From: Mycolicibacterium moriokaense | GTDB taxonomy: Bacteria; Actinomycetota; Actinomycetes; Mycobacteriales; Mycobacteriaceae | DNA length: 64,000 bases | Assembly: GCF_010726085.1 (NCBI RefSeq) | Contig: NZ_AP022560.1 | Location: forward strand, 1,364,001 to 1,428,000 | Direction of reading: 5' to 3' | Shown: positions 37,453 to 47,064 of the stretch, piece after piece | Position numbering within the stretch: position 1 is the stretch's first letter | Layout: every line of letters starts with the position of its first letter | Made by a program: the position numbers and the translations under genes | The notes under the pieces: model-generated | Databases searched by the model: none | What the model was told of the DNA's origin: nothing | Seen by the model: the letters and a program-made list of their open reading frames with translations, nothing else

Positions 37453-38502
37453 ATGACCGATAGGGTCGAAGTGACAACACCGAATCCGTTGGACTCAGGT
37501 TCAGGCGAAGCATTGGCGATGCCTTTCGGCGAGCCCGAACCCATCTCCACCAATCCCTCGCGGAATGCCAAGGAGCGGGTGGGCGACCGGATCTTCCGAA
37601 CGCTCGCGGAGGGTTCGGGTGCCCTGATCGTCATCATCATCGCGGCGATCGGGATCTTCCTGGTCTGGCGCGCCATACCAGCGCTGGCTCGCAACGAGGC
37701 GAATTTCTTCCTCTACGGCGGCAACTGGGTCACCACGAACACCTCCGCGATGCGGTTCGGCGTTCTTGATCTGCTTCAGGTGACGGTGTTCGTGTCGTTG
37801 TTCGCGTTGGTCCTCGCCATGCCGGTGGCGCTGGGCATCGCCATTTATCTGACGCAGTACGCACCGCGTCGGGTCGCAGGTCCGCTGGCCTACATGGTCG
37901 ACCTGCTCGCGGCGGTGCCGTCGATCATCTATGGCGTCTGGGGGCTGTATGTCCTTGCGCCCGTGATCAAACCGTTTGCCGTGTGGTTGAACGAGAACAT
38001 GTCCTGGCTGTTCTTGTTCAAGACCGGCAACGCCTCGGTCGCGGGAGGGGGCACCATCTTCACGGCGGGCATCGTGCTGGCGGTGATGATCCTGCCGATC
38101 ATCACCGCGGTGGCGCGCGAGGTGTTCATCCAGACGCCACGTGGGCACATCGAGGCCGCGCTGGCGTTGGGTGCCACGCGGTGGGAGGTGGTGCGCACGA
38201 CGGTGTTGCCGTTCGGACTGTCCGGCTACATCAGCGGCGCGATGCTCGGCCTGGGTCGTGCGCTCGGCGAAACCATTGCGCTGCTGATCATCCTGCGCGG
38301 CACGCAGCAGGCGTTCGGCTGGTCACTGTTCGACGCGGGTTACACCTTCGCGAGCAAAATCGCCTCGGCGGCATCGGAATTCAACGACCAGTACAAGGCG
38401 GGCGCCTACATCGCGGCCGGCCTCGTGCTGTTCATCCTCACGTTCGTCGTGAACTCGTTGGCCCGCGCCGCGGTGTCTGGAAAGGGCCGGTCCGCATCAT
38501 GA
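37453..38502 (+). CDS. pstC: Phosphate ABC transporter permease PstC
   Basis: The 349-aa inner-membrane protein has a 50-residue cytoplasmic N-terminus and about six membrane segments. The EAA loop ([27 protein letters not shown] region) contacts PstB. The stop overlaps pstA (ATGA). Confidence 0.95.
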   Translation: MTDRVEVTTPNPLDSGSGEALAMPFGEPEPISTNPSRNAKERVGDRIFRTLAEGSGALIVIIIAAIGIFLVWRAIPALARNEANFFLYGGNWVTTNTSAMRFGVLDLLQVTVFVSLFALVLAMPVALGIAIYLTQYAPRRVAGPLAYMVDLLAAVPSIIYGVWGLYVLAPVIKPFAVWLNENMSWLFLFKTGNASVAGGGTIFTAGIVLAVMILPIITAVAREVFIQTPRGHIEAALALGATRWEVVRTTVLPFGLSGYISGAMLGLGRALGETIALLIILRGTQQAFGWSLFDAGYTFASKIASAASEFNDQYKAGAYIAAGLVLFILTFVVNSLARAAVSGKGRSAS

Positions 38503-39413
38503 CCTCGACACTGGACAAGCCGGTCAAGGCGGCGACCTTCCAGGGTGTGAGCCTGCGGCGCAAGATCACCAACAACATCGCCACCGTGCTGGTCACCTCG
38601 TCGGTGGTCATCGCTCTCATTCCGCTGGTGTGGGTCCTGGTGACCGTGGTCGTCAAGGGCTTCGGCGTGGTCACATCCACGACCTGGTGGTACCACTCGC
38701 AGGCGGGCATGACGGCGTTTCAGCCTGGGGGCGGCGCCTACCACGCGATCGTCGGCACAGTGCTGCAAGGTCTGGTGTGCGCAGTCATCTCCATCCCGAT
38801 CGGCGTGTTCGTCGGCATCTATCTGGTGGAGTACGGCGGCGGTACGAGGTTGGGCAAGCTGACCACCTTCATGGTCGACATCCTCACGGGCGTGCCGTCG
38901 ATCGTCGCCGCACTGTTCATCTACGCGCTATGGGTCGCCACGCTGGGCTTCCAGCGGTCGGGGTTCGCGGTGTCGTTGGCGCTGGTGCTGCTGATGATCC
39001 CCGTCATCGTCCGGTCCACCGAGGAGATGCTGCGCATCGTCCCGATGGATCTGCGCGAAGCAAGCTACGCGCTGGGTGTGCCGAAGTGGAAAACCATCTC
39101 CGCCATCGTGATTCCGACCGCGCTGTCGGGCATCGTCACCGGCATCCTGCTTGCCCTGGCCCGTGTGATGGGTGAGACGGCACCGCTGCTGATCCTCGTC
39201 GGCTACGCCCAGGCCATGAACTTCGACATGTTCAGCGGCTTCATGGGCTCACTTCCCGGCATGATGTACGACCAGACGTCGGCGGGTGCCGGCGCCAACC
39301 CGGTGCCCACCGACCGCCTGTGGGGCGCGGCGTTCACGCTGATCGTCTTGATCGCGCTGCTGAACGTCGGTGCCCGATTTCTCGCCAAATTCTTTGCCCC
39401 CAAAAAGTTTTAG
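38499..39413 (+). CDS. pstA: Phosphate ABC transporter permease PstA
   Basis: The 304-aa permease begins [16 protein letters not shown] and has six membrane segments with the EAA loop [17 protein letters not shown]. It overlaps pstC by 4 nt and is followed after 11 nt by pstB. The much longer open frame from 37983 is a chance extension. Confidence 0.95.
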   Translation: MTSTLDKPVKAATFQGVSLRRKITNNIATVLVTSSVVIALIPLVWVLVTVVVKGFGVVTSTTWWYHSQAGMTAFQPGGGAYHAIVGTVLQGLVCAVISIPIGVFVGIYLVEYGGGTRLGKLTTFMVDILTGVPSIVAALFIYALWVATLGFQRSGFAVSLALVLLMIPVIVRSTEEMLRIVPMDLREASYALGVPKWKTISAIVIPTALSGIVTGILLALARVMGETAPLLILVGYAQAMNFDMFSGFMGSLPGMMYDQTSAGAGANPVPTDRLWGAAFTLIVLIALLNVGARFLAKFFAPKKF

Positions 39414-39424
39414 GAGCCACTGAC

Positions 39425-40201
39425 ATGGCCAAACGGCTGGATCTCAAGGACGTCAACATCTATTACGGCTCGTTCCAGGCGGTCGCGGACGTCGCACTGT
39501 CGGTTCAGCCGCGCAGCGTGACCGCGTTCATCGGCCCGTCGGGCTGCGGTAAGTCGACCGTACTCCGCACGCTGAACCGCATGCACGAGGTCATCCCCGG
39601 TGCCCGCGTCGAGGGTTCGGTGCTGCTCGACGGCGAGGACATCTACGGTCCCGGCGTCGACCCGGTGGGTGTGCGCAAGACCATCGGCATGGTGTTCCAG
39701 CGCCCGAACCCGTTCCCCACCATGTCGATTCGCGACAATGTGGTGGCCGGACTGAAGCTGCAGGGGGTGCGGAACAAGAAGGTGCTCGACGAGGTCGCCG
39801 AGCGGTCGCTCAAGGGGGCCAACCTCTGGAACGAGGTCAAGGATCGGCTGGACAAGCCGGGCGGCGGGCTGTCCGGCGGCCAGCAGCAGCGGCTCTGCAT
39901 CGCCCGCGCCATCGCGGTCCAACCCGATGTGCTCCTGATGGATGAGCCGTGCTCGGCGCTGGACCCGATCTCGACGCTGGCCATCGAGGACCTCATCGCA
40001 GAGCTGAAGCAGGACTTCACGATTGTGATCGTCACGCACAACATGCAGCAGGCCGCCCGCGTCAGCGATCAGACGGCGTTCTTCAATCTCGAGGCGACGG
40101 GTAAGCCCGGGCGGCTCGTCGAGATCGACGATACGGAGAAGATCTTCTCCAACCCGAACCAGAAGGCCACTGAGGACTACATTTCCGGTCGCTTCGGCTG
40201 A
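39425..40201 (+). CDS. pstB: Phosphate ABC transporter ATP-binding protein PstB (PhoT)
   Basis: The 258-aa ATPase has Walker [10 protein letters not shown] at residues 37-45, signature LSGGQQQR near 150 and Walker [14 protein letters not shown]. It powers phosphate import. M. tuberculosis retains only this gene (phoT) at the equivalent locus. A strong terminator follows. Confidence 0.97.
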   Translation: MAKRLDLKDVNIYYGSFQAVADVALSVQPRSVTAFIGPSGCGKSTVLRTLNRMHEVIPGARVEGSVLLDGEDIYGPGVDPVGVRKTIGMVFQRPNPFPTMSIRDNVVAGLKLQGVRNKKVLDEVAERSLKGANLWNEVKDRLDKPGGGLSGGQQQRLCIARAIAVQPDVLLMDEPCSALDPISTLAIEDLIAELKQDFTIVIVTHNMQQAARVSDQTAFFNLEATGKPGRLVEIDDTEKIFSNPNQKATEDYISGRFG

Positions 40202-40212
40202 GTCTTCCTGGG

Positions 40213-40270
40213 CGAGCAGTCGCGAAACCCCCCAAAATCGCCCCTTTTAGGGGGTTTTCACGTCTGCTCG
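40213..40270. terminator. Bidirectional intrinsic terminator between pstB and phoU
   Basis: The core stem pairs AAACCCCC (40225-40232) with GGGGGTTT (40250-40257), with inner AAAA/TTTT pairing and loop TCGCCCC; a T-run follows on one strand and an A-run precedes for the other. Outer arms CGAGCAG and CTGCTCG (40213-40219, 40264-40270) extend the stem. Confidence 0.85.
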
Positions 40271-40290
40271 CGAAAGGATGGAGGGCCAGC

Positions 40291-40956
40291 TCAGGGTGAC
40301 GCTAGCTTGTCGTCCTGCGGGAAACTGCCGGTGGCCTGGAAGATGACCCGCCGCGCGATCTCGACGGCGTGGTCGGCGAAGCGCTCGTAGAAGCGGCTCA
40401 GCAGCGTCACATCGACGGCTGCGGTGACGCCGTGCTTCCACTCACGATCCATCAGCACACTGAACAGATGGCGATGCAGATCGTCCATCGCATCGTCTTC
40501 CTCGCTGATCCGTGCTGCCTTCTCCGGATCGCGGGTGACCAGCACCTCCTGCGCACTGTTGCCCAATTCGACTGCGACTCGACCCATTTCGGCGAAATAG
40601 CCGTTGACCTCTTCGGGCAGTGCGTGCTGGGGATGGCGTCGTCGGGCGATCTTGGCGACGTGCAGGGCCAGGGCGCCCATGCGGTCGACATCGGCCACGA
40701 TCTGAATCGCCGTGACGATCGAGCGGAGGTCTCCCGCGACGGGCGCCTGCAGGGCGAGCAGCACGAAGGCGGCCTCCTCGGCGCGCGCACTCATCGCGAC
40801 GATCTGCTCGTGGTCGCTGATCACCTGCTCGGCCAGGACCAGATCGGCCTGCAGCAGGGCCTGCGTGGCACGCTCCATCGCCTTGCCTGCCAGTCCGCAC
40901 ATGTCGCCGAGCTGCGCACTCAGCTGATCCAGCTGCTCGTGGTACGCCGTCCGCAT
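40291..40956 (-). CDS. phoU: Phosphate signalling protein PhoU (PhoY2-like)
   Basis: The 221-aa protein is two repeated PhoU three-helix bundles, with the metal-motif regions [14 protein letters not shown] and the repeated E/DxxxD pattern ([14 protein letters not shown]). It links Pst transport to SenX3-RegX3 signalling, keeping the regulon off in high phosphate. It is transcribed convergently with pstSCAB and separated by the shared terminator. Confidence 0.95.
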   Translation of the reverse strand: MRTAYHEQLDQLSAQLGDMCGLAGKAMERATQALLQADLVLAEQVISDHEQIVAMSARAEEAAFVLLALQAPVAGDLRSIVTAIQIVADVDRMGALALHVAKIARRRHPQHALPEEVNGYFAEMGRVAVELGNSAQEVLVTRDPEKAARISEEDDAMDDLHRHLFSVLMDREWKHGVTAAVDVTLLSRFYERFADHAVEIARRVIFQATGSFPQDDKLASP

Positions 40957-41057
40957 GACCCCACCCTACGGTCTGAACAGCAGCGAGGTCACGACGTCAG
41001 CGTTAACGCCGAGTGAATGGCGCATGCCCATAAGGCGACATCGCCTTGCGGTCGGTC

Positions 41058-43121
41058 CTATTCGCAGGTGGTGTCCGCGGCGTTGGTGACCGTCAGATCC
41101 TCGGGCAGCTTGGTGGGTGTGCTGTTCGAGCTGTGCGCCACGTGGACCTGAACGGGGGATCCGGTCGAGGGCGGCGAGGTCACCGAGTAGAAGTCGTTGC
41201 CCAGCACCACCTGTACGACGTCGCCGAGGTTGGTGGCCCGCTCGATGTTGGCGTTGGGGAACGCCGATGCGACGGTCGCGGCGGCCTGCTCGTTACCCGG
41301 CGAGAAGAACACCGTGGTGGTGTCCAGCGGACCGGGGTAGTCGTCAGGCGTGATGACGTTGAAACCGTGTGTCTGGAGTTCGTCGGCGGCGGTGGCACCC
41401 AGTCCGTCCTCGCCGGTCGAATTCGACACCTGCACGGTGATGTCATGCGGGTTGGTCGTAATCGTGTCAACGAGTTCGGTTGCGGGAGCGGCATCCTGGC
41501 TGGGCACCTGGCTCTCCGGGGTGCCGGGCACCGGAGTGTTGTCGGCGTTCTTCTCCTCGGGCAACGGGTCGTCGTTGATGATCGCGTCGAAGATGGCCCG
41601 GGTGTCGTCCTCGCGGAGATGTTCGTTGCCGTACTCGTCCATGTATCCCGTGGTCGGCACCGTCAGGAAGGTGATGCGGCCAGCGGCGATGCCCTGCACC
41701 GACTGGCCCAGGGTCACGAGGTCCTTGGTGTCCATGTTGTCGACATAGCTGTCGTTGATGAACATGTTGACGACATTGTTGAGCTTGTTCAGCGAGAAGA
41801 AAACTTCCTTGGAGATCATCGAGCGCAGCAGCGAGGACAGGAACAGCTGCTGGCGCTTGATGCGGCCGTAATCGCCGTTGGTCTCCGTCGTCACCTGGCG
41901 GGCGCGCACGTACTGAAGTGCGGTGTGGCCGTCGACGATCTGGCGGCCCGCCTGAGGCAGCACGGTGCCCAGCTCGTAATCCTCCAGTGGCTCGGTGCTA
42001 CACACCTCGACGCCGCCGAGCGCATCGACCATCTTCGAGAAGCCAGCGAAATCGACTGCCATGAAACGGTTTATGTAGAGACCGGACATCTTCTGGATGA
42101 CCTTCACCAGGCACTTCGGTCCGCCGACGGCGTAGGCCGAGTTCAGCTTGTACTCGGTGTAGACCTCGTCGGCGCCGTACATCGGCGATTCCGGATCGGT
42201 GATCGGGCCGTACTGGCCGGTCTCTGGATCCCACGGCTCGCACTTCATCGGCTCGATGGCGAGGTCACGCGGAAAGGACACCGCCACAACGCGTTCGCGG
42301 TTGGCGGGAATGTTGACCAGCATCACCGTGTCGGATCTGGCGCCGGCTGCCTCTTCGGTTGTGCCCGCGCCCATTTCGACGTTGTCGCCCATGCGGCTGT
42401 CCACGCCGACGATCAAGAAGTTCTCGTCGCCGAACTGTGCGTTGGGGTCGAGGATGTCGCGGGAGTCCGGATCGAGTGCGGAGACCCGGTTGAGCATGTT
42501 GTTCTTCGCCGACTGCCATTGCCACGCCCCGCCGGTCAGGGCAAGCGCCAGCACCGCGAGCAACGCGGTGGCCACCCGGCCGACGATCACTGTCCGGCGG
42601 CGGCCTCGGTGTGGGGGATGTCCGTCGGGACGGCGGCGGCTCCTGCCGACGTGCGACGGCGGCACCCGGCCCTGCCGGTGGAGCACCGCCAGATCCGGCA
42701 GTTCGGCGGCGCCCGCCGCGATCGCGGGGATGATCTCGGTGTCCGGGTCGTCGGCGTCTACCGTTTCGACGGGCCGTTGATCCCGTGCGGACGCCGATAC
42801 GGCGTCGATGACCTCGGTGGGGGGTGGCGTGTTGTCCTCGGCACGGTGCCGCTTCAGTTCCGACGGGACCGCCGCAGCGCCGTTGAGCTTGGCGATCAGG
42901 TCGGCGACCGTGATGCCGTCGGTGTGGTTGCCCGTCGGGGGTGCGTCGTCGTCCTCAGCGTCGTGACCCGTTCCAGTCACGCCTGCGCGCTCCCACGGCG
43001 CGGCGCCTGGCGTCGGTGAGCTGCCTGGGGTATCCCATTGATAGGCGTCGTGTGAGCCGTCCGGTGCCGACGAGTCACCCTGGCCGTGGCGGCCAGGAGT
43101 GGCGTTATCGCCGTCACTCAT
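41058..43121 (-). CDS. LCP family protein (LytR-CpsA-Psr, Rv0822c-like)
   Basis: The 687-aa protein has a long, acidic and Pro-rich cytoplasmic N-terminus, a basic stretch and membrane segment (VATALLAVLALALTGGAW near residue 215), an extracellular LCP domain (NFLIVGVDSRMGDN, DTVMLVNIPANRERVVAVSFPRD) and a LytR_C domain (ITVQVSNSTGEDGLG). LCP proteins ligate arabinogalactan to peptidoglycan; this paralogue's role is unproven. ATG 43121 follows the divergent-sequence upstream frame. Confidence 0.9.
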   Translation of the reverse strand: MSDGDNATPGRHGQGDSSAPDGSHDAYQWDTPGSSPTPGAAPWERAGVTGTGHDAEDDDAPPTGNHTDGITVADLIAKLNGAAAVPSELKRHRAEDNTPPPTEVIDAVSASARDQRPVETVDADDPDTEIIPAIAAGAAELPDLAVLHRQGRVPPSHVGRSRRRPDGHPPHRGRRRTVIVGRVATALLAVLALALTGGAWQWQSAKNNMLNRVSALDPDSRDILDPNAQFGDENFLIVGVDSRMGDNVEMGAGTTEEAAGARSDTVMLVNIPANRERVVAVSFPRDLAIEPMKCEPWDPETGQYGPITDPESPMYGADEVYTEYKLNSAYAVGGPKCLVKVIQKMSGLYINRFMAVDFAGFSKMVDALGGVEVCSTEPLEDYELGTVLPQAGRQIVDGHTALQYVRARQVTTETNGDYGRIKRQQLFLSSLLRSMISKEVFFSLNKLNNVVNMFINDSYVDNMDTKDLVTLGQSVQGIAAGRITFLTVPTTGYMDEYGNEHLREDDTRAIFDAIINDDPLPEEKNADNTPVPGTPESQVPSQDAAPATELVDTITTNPHDITVQVSNSTGEDGLGATAADELQTHGFNVITPDDYPGPLDTTTVFFSPGNEQAAATVASAFPNANIERATNLGDVVQVVLGNDFYSVTSPPSTGSPVQVHVAHSSNSTPTKLPEDLTVTNAADTTCE

Positions 43122-43327
43122 GCTTCTGCGGGCCTCCGACTCTTCAACCGCCGTGCGCGGCGGTGCGCACCGGCATACGCGGTGCTTCTGACAGGTCACA
43201 GCACACTGCCGGGCTCCGACGTTGGAACCCATTACGAACGAGACTCATATCGTACTGAGACATTCTGAGAGATGTGATGTCAGAGTCATCTCAGATTAGA
43301 GACGACCTGGTACTTCGCTGACACGAA

Positions 43328-44461
43328 CTAGCCACCCGAGTTCATGATCTCGGCGCCTGCCGGGACCGTGCAATCGTCGGGATCGGTTAGCCAGCCCTCG
43401 GGCAGCGACACCGCGGCGGGTGAGCCCTGCCGCCCGCGCGGCCCCGTCGCCGCAGCGGGAAAAGGGATATCCGGATCGAGGCCATCGAGCAGGGACCGCA
43501 GCTCTGCGAGGGTCTTGACCAGCGCCAATGCCCGCCGCAGATCGGCGCCGGCGGGGAAGCCGTGCAGGTACCAGGCGACGTGCTTGCGGATGTCGCGCAT
43601 GCCCTTGTCCTCGCCGAAGTGGGCGGCGAGAAGTTCGCCGTGGCGCAGGATGATCGCGGCGACCTCGCCAAGTGTCGGCGGGGTGGCCGCGGGCATGCCG
43701 CTGATAGCCGCCGACAGCTCGGCGAACAGCCACGGACGGCCCAAACAGCCGCGGCCGACGACCACGCCGTCGCAACCGGTGGCCTCCATCATGGCCAGCG
43801 CATCGGCGGCCTCGAAAATGTCGCCATTGCCGAGTACGGGAACGGTTGTGACGTGCTGTTTCAACGCAGCGATCTGTTCCCAGTCCGCTTCGCCGGAGTA
43901 CCGCTGCGCTGCGGTGCGGGCGTGCAGAGCAACGGCGGCGGCACCCTCCTCGGCAGCGATTCGGCCGGCGTCGAGGTGAGTGTGATGAGCATCATCGATT
44001 CCGATCCGGAATTTCACCGTCACCGGGATATCGGTGCCCTCGGTCGCCCGCACCGCGGCCGCCACGATCTGCCCGAACAGCTTGCGCTTGAACGGCAGCG
44101 CCGCACCCCCACCGCGACGGGTGACCTTGGGGACCGGGCAGCCGAAGTTCATGTCGATGTGATCGGCCAGGCCCTCGTCGGCGATCATCCGTGCCGCGGC
44201 GTAGGTGTTCTGCGGGTCGACGGAGTAGAGCTGAAGCGACCGCGGAGTCTCGTCATCGGCGAACGTGACCATATGCATGGTCGACGGATGGCGTTCGACG
44301 AGCGCCCGCGCGGTCACCATCTCGCAGACGTAGAGTCCACTGACCGTTCCGGCCCTGGCCAGCTCCAACTCCCGGCACAGGGTGCGGAAGGCGACATTCG
44401 TGACACCCGCCATCGGCGCGAGCACGACCGGACTTCGTAGTGCGATGGGGCCGATCTGCAA
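43328..44461 (-). CDS. dusB: tRNA-dihydrouridine synthase DusB
   Basis: The 377-aa flavoenzyme reduces uridines in tRNA D-loops. LAPMAGVTNVAFR near residue 16, MNFGCPVPKVTRRGGGAAL near 125 (catalytic Cys in NFGCP) and GRGCLGRPWLF near 247 are family signatures. Position between an LCP gene and desA1 matches Rv0823c. Confidence 0.95.
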   Translation of the reverse strand: MQIGPIALRSPVVLAPMAGVTNVAFRTLCRELELARAGTVSGLYVCEMVTARALVERHPSTMHMVTFADDETPRSLQLYSVDPQNTYAAARMIADEGLADHIDMNFGCPVPKVTRRGGGAALPFKRKLFGQIVAAAVRATEGTDIPVTVKFRIGIDDAHHTHLDAGRIAAEEGAAAVALHARTAAQRYSGEADWEQIAALKQHVTTVPVLGNGDIFEAADALAMMEATGCDGVVVGRGCLGRPWLFAELSAAISGMPAATPPTLGEVAAIILRHGELLAAHFGEDKGMRDIRKHVAWYLHGFPAGADLRRALALVKTLAELRSLLDGLDPDIPFPAAATGPRGRQGSPAAVSLPEGWLTDPDDCTVPAGAEIMNSGG

Positions 44462-44481
44462 CGCAGCCGGGCGCGCGTCGG

Positions 44482-45489
44482 TTAGGACGCTGATGACCCC
44501 ACCAGAAGGTTCTTGGAGGCCTTCTTCTCGGCGACCTTGGCGATCCGCTCGAGCCTGCGCTGCTTGGCCACCTCGAACTTCACGCAGGTCTCCTCGAGCT
44601 CCTCGACGTGCGCGGCAAGTTCGTCGCGCAGCCGGGCGGTCTCGCCGGTGAAGTCATCGCGCTCGAAGATGCGCCACTTCTTGAGCACCGGCATCACCAC
44701 ATCGTCGAGGTGAATACGTGGGTCGTAGACACCGCCGGACGCGATGGTGACCGCCTTACGACGGAAGTCGGGGATCGTGTAGCCCGGCATCCGGAAGTTG
44801 GTGAGCACCTTGTGCAACGAACGCATCGCCTGGTCGGGTGCGATCTCGAACCCGGCGGCCGACACGTCGCGGTAGAAGATCATGTGCAGGTTCTCGTCGG
44901 CCGAGATGCGCTGCAGCAGCTGGTCGGCGATGGTCTCCTCGCACGCCCTGCCCGTGTTGCGGTGCGAGACGCGGGTGGCCAACTCCTGGAACGTCACATA
45001 GATGACGGAGTCGAAAAGCGAGTCGGCGAACAAGTCGGCCTCGATCTGCTGATTCTGACCTGGGGAGAAGCCACGGGTGACCTGCTCCATGCGCAGCTGC
45101 TCGAGCTCGACCGGATCGACCGCGCGGGTGACGACGAGGTAGTCGCGCAGCGCGATGCCGTGGCGGTTCTCCTCGGCGGTCCACCGGTTCACCCAGAAGC
45201 CCCACGGCCCGTCCATGCTGAAGTTCATCGCGATTTCGCGGTGGTAGGACGGCAGGTTGTCCTCGGTCAACAGGTTGGTCAGCATCGCGACCTGGGCGAC
45301 CTCGGAGAGCTTGGACTCCTCGGGATCCCAGTCCTTGCCGCCGAGCGCGTAGTAGTTCTTGCCGTCGGACCACGGAATGTAGTCGTGCGGGTTCCAGTCC
45401 TTGCGCATCGTCAGGTGCCGGTTGATGTTCTTCTCGACAACTGGCTCGAGCTCGCGGAGCAGCTGCAGGTCGGTCAGATCCTTCGACAT
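44482..45489 (-). CDS. desA1: Acyl-[acyl-carrier-protein] desaturase DesA1
   Basis: The 335-aa ferritin-like diiron enzyme has ligand motifs EENRHG near residue 105 and DENLHMIFYRD near 200. DesA1 is an essential desaturase introducing double bonds in mycolic-acid precursors. ATG 45489 has GGGAGA 5 nt upstream and gives MSKDLTDLQL. A sigma-A-like promoter lies 12-41 nt further upstream. Confidence 0.95.
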   Translation of the reverse strand: MSKDLTDLQLLRELEPVVEKNINRHLTMRKDWNPHDYIPWSDGKNYYALGGKDWDPEESKLSEVAQVAMLTNLLTEDNLPSYHREIAMNFSMDGPWGFWVNRWTAEENRHGIALRDYLVVTRAVDPVELEQLRMEQVTRGFSPGQNQQIEADLFADSLFDSVIYVTFQELATRVSHRNTGRACEETIADQLLQRISADENLHMIFYRDVSAAGFEIAPDQAMRSLHKVLTNFRMPGYTIPDFRRKAVTIASGGVYDPRIHLDDVVMPVLKKWRIFERDDFTGETARLRDELAAHVEELEETCVKFEVAKQRRLERIAKVAEKKASKNLLVGSSAS

Positions 45490-45500
45490 AGCTCTCCCAA

Positions 45501-45530
45501 AAATTATCTGTACCTGTTGGTTGCAGTCAA
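45501..45530 (-). promoter_or_regulatory. Sigma-A-type promoter of desA1
   Basis: On the minus strand TTGACT (45525-45530) and TAATTT (45501-45506) are separated by 18 nt. A CAGATA motif occurs on both sides of the -35 (45508-45513, 45533-45538), possibly a regulator site. Confidence 0.55.
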
Positions 45531-45982
45531 TATATCTGTGTACCCCGGTGACATTCAAGTCGCCACGGCATCGTGTCCCATCTGCAACATAAGGCCCATT
45601 GGTTGTGGATTCGCTCCCGCTCGGCAAATCCATGCGGCGCGGAACCCAGACACAGACTACGGACGGCGGGCGCACGTGGCCACGGTCTTCTCCGCTCCAT
45701 ATTCAGAGTCGGATTGTCGCTGCTTACGGATAGTGCAAATGCGATACCCGATGCCGCGGAGCGACAAACGTGCATTCGCCGGAGCAGATTCGTCGGGTAA
45801 ACCCGCCGGGCCGCACAGCAAAGGTCATTGCCGCGGGGGATGCGGCGGGATATCAGCACGGGGAACTGGTGGCGGATGTGGCCAGAAACATGTAGTGCGC
45901 GAGCGGTGGCGGCGCAGGCCACGAGGTCATAAGCTACGGCCATCATTCGTTGGGGTACACGGACACTGGAGGTCTGGCGCAC
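45531..45982. other. Non-coding divergent intergenic region
   Basis: About 450 bp upstream of desA1 and the exported protein gene. Reading frames here (for example 45527-45982 minus) lack family signatures and mycobacterial codon periodicity, so I see no gene. It has lower GC and presumably holds promoters for both directions; a regulatory RNA cannot be excluded. Confidence 0.5.
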
Positions 45983-46405
45983 GTGAAGAAGCTCATCGTT
46001 CTAGGGGCGGGCCCTGTGGTCGCCTCCGCGGCAGCGGCTCTGTTCTTCGGCGCCGGCACCGCGGCTGCCGCCCCAGATGTCGTGGGCCAGACGTATGCCG
46101 ACGCCCAGACGGCGATCGAGGATAGCGGCGGCACCGCGGTGGTCGCGTCCCGCTTTGGTGACAAGCTCGACGAGGGTGACTGCATCGTCACCAACGCATA
46201 TGACGCGTCGTTCCTGCGGGACGGTGTCGACGACGGTGGTCAGGTGAACGTCGTGCTGAACTGCAGCGGCGCATATGCCACGGCCAAGAATCCCGGCTCC
46301 TCCGTGGCGAGTCCGCTCGGCAGCGCCGCCAAGTCCGAGGCCGAGAAGCAGGCCGCGGAAGAGGAACAGCAGGCACTCGAAGAGGTTTCGACGCCCGACG
46401 AGTAG
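45983..46405 (+). CDS. Small exported PASTA-like protein
   Basis: The 140-aa product from GTG 45983 (GGAGGT upstream) has a signal peptide MKKLIVLGAGPVVASAAAALFFGAGTAAAA. PDVVGQTYADAQTAIEDSGGTAVVASRFGD resembles a PASTA-type fold, followed by a Cys pair and a Glu/Ala-rich coiled tail (EAEKQAAEEEQQALEE). Likely a mycobacterial cell-envelope protein; function unknown. Confidence 0.75.
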   Translation: MKKLIVLGAGPVVASAAAALFFGAGTAAAAPDVVGQTYADAQTAIEDSGGTAVVASRFGDKLDEGDCIVTNAYDASFLRDGVDDGGQVNVVLNCSGAYATAKNPGSSVASPLGSAAKSEAEKQAAEEEQQALEEVSTPDE

Positions 46406-46408
46406 GGC

Positions 46409-46993
46409 TCAGTAGCTCGATACCCGGCTCATCAGCATTTCCACGCAGTAGTCGATGAACTGCGCGCGCGTGGCCGCGAGCCTGCCGTCCAGGTAGGCGG
46501 TGAACAGCGCCGTCAGCGCACCAATCAATCCGGTGGCGACCATGGCTGCCTGGACGGGATCGGCGATGCGAGTCAGCTTGCGCTGCAACAGTTCTATGAA
46601 GCTGGGCATCCATGCGGCGCCGGACCGGGTCAGCACGGGTTCCTTCCCTGGCGCGAGCAGCAGCACGCGGCCGCGCGCCGGATCGTCGACCATCAGCTCG
46701 ACGAACTGCTCGACGGCGTCGCGGGGAGTCTTGGCCGTTGTCAGCGCGGACATGGCGCGCGCGCAGACGTCGTCGTAGACCGCGCGGACGAACTCGTCGC
46801 GGTCGGTGAAGCTCTCGTAGAAGTAGCGCTCGGTCAGGCCCGCCGAGCGGCACACGCCGCGAACCGTCAGCGCGGGACCCTGCGGACCGCCGAGGTGTGC
46901 GACGCCCGCGGCGATCAGTTCATCGCGGCGTAATGCCTGACGGTCGGGCAGTGGCACACCGGACCACCGGCCCCGTCGTTGACCCGCGGGCAC
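46409..46993 (-). CDS. TetR family transcriptional regulator
   Basis: The 194-aa product from GTG 46993 (AGGAGG with a short spacer) has an N-terminal HTH: GPALTVRGVCRSAGLTERYFYESFTDRDEF. The frame is open to 47113, which would overlap the divergent oxygenase gene; the shorter form is preferred. It probably controls the neighbouring MpaB-like gene, which starts 71 bp away. Confidence 0.88.
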   Translation of the reverse strand: MPAGQRRGRWSGVPLPDRQALRRDELIAAGVAHLGGPQGPALTVRGVCRSAGLTERYFYESFTDRDEFVRAVYDDVCARAMSALTTAKTPRDAVEQFVELMVDDPARGRVLLLAPGKEPVLTRSGAAWMPSFIELLQRKLTRIADPVQAAMVATGLIGALTALFTAYLDGRLAATRAQFIDYCVEMLMSRVSSY

Positions 46994-47012
46994 ATCCCTC
47001 CTAGACTCAACT

Positions 47013-47040
47013 TTGACAACGACTGTAGTCAGAAATCTCT
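47013..47040. promoter_or_regulatory. Possible operator region between tetR and mpaB-like gene
   Basis: TTGACA-like and GACTGTAGTC (arms GACT/AGTC) elements occur between the divergent starts. Only a short palindrome is visible, so the assignment is weak. Confidence 0.25.
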
Positions 47041-47064
47041 CTGACTGGATCGGAAGCTTCGTCA

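Noticed and set aside
41046..43019. 657-codon plus-strand open frame opposite the LCP gene
   Set aside because: Antisense to a well-supported LCP gene with domain motifs; low-complexity sequence.
45527..45982. 151-codon minus-strand frame upstream of desA1
   Set aside because: No domain, unusual Arg/Cys-rich composition and it covers the divergent promoter region.
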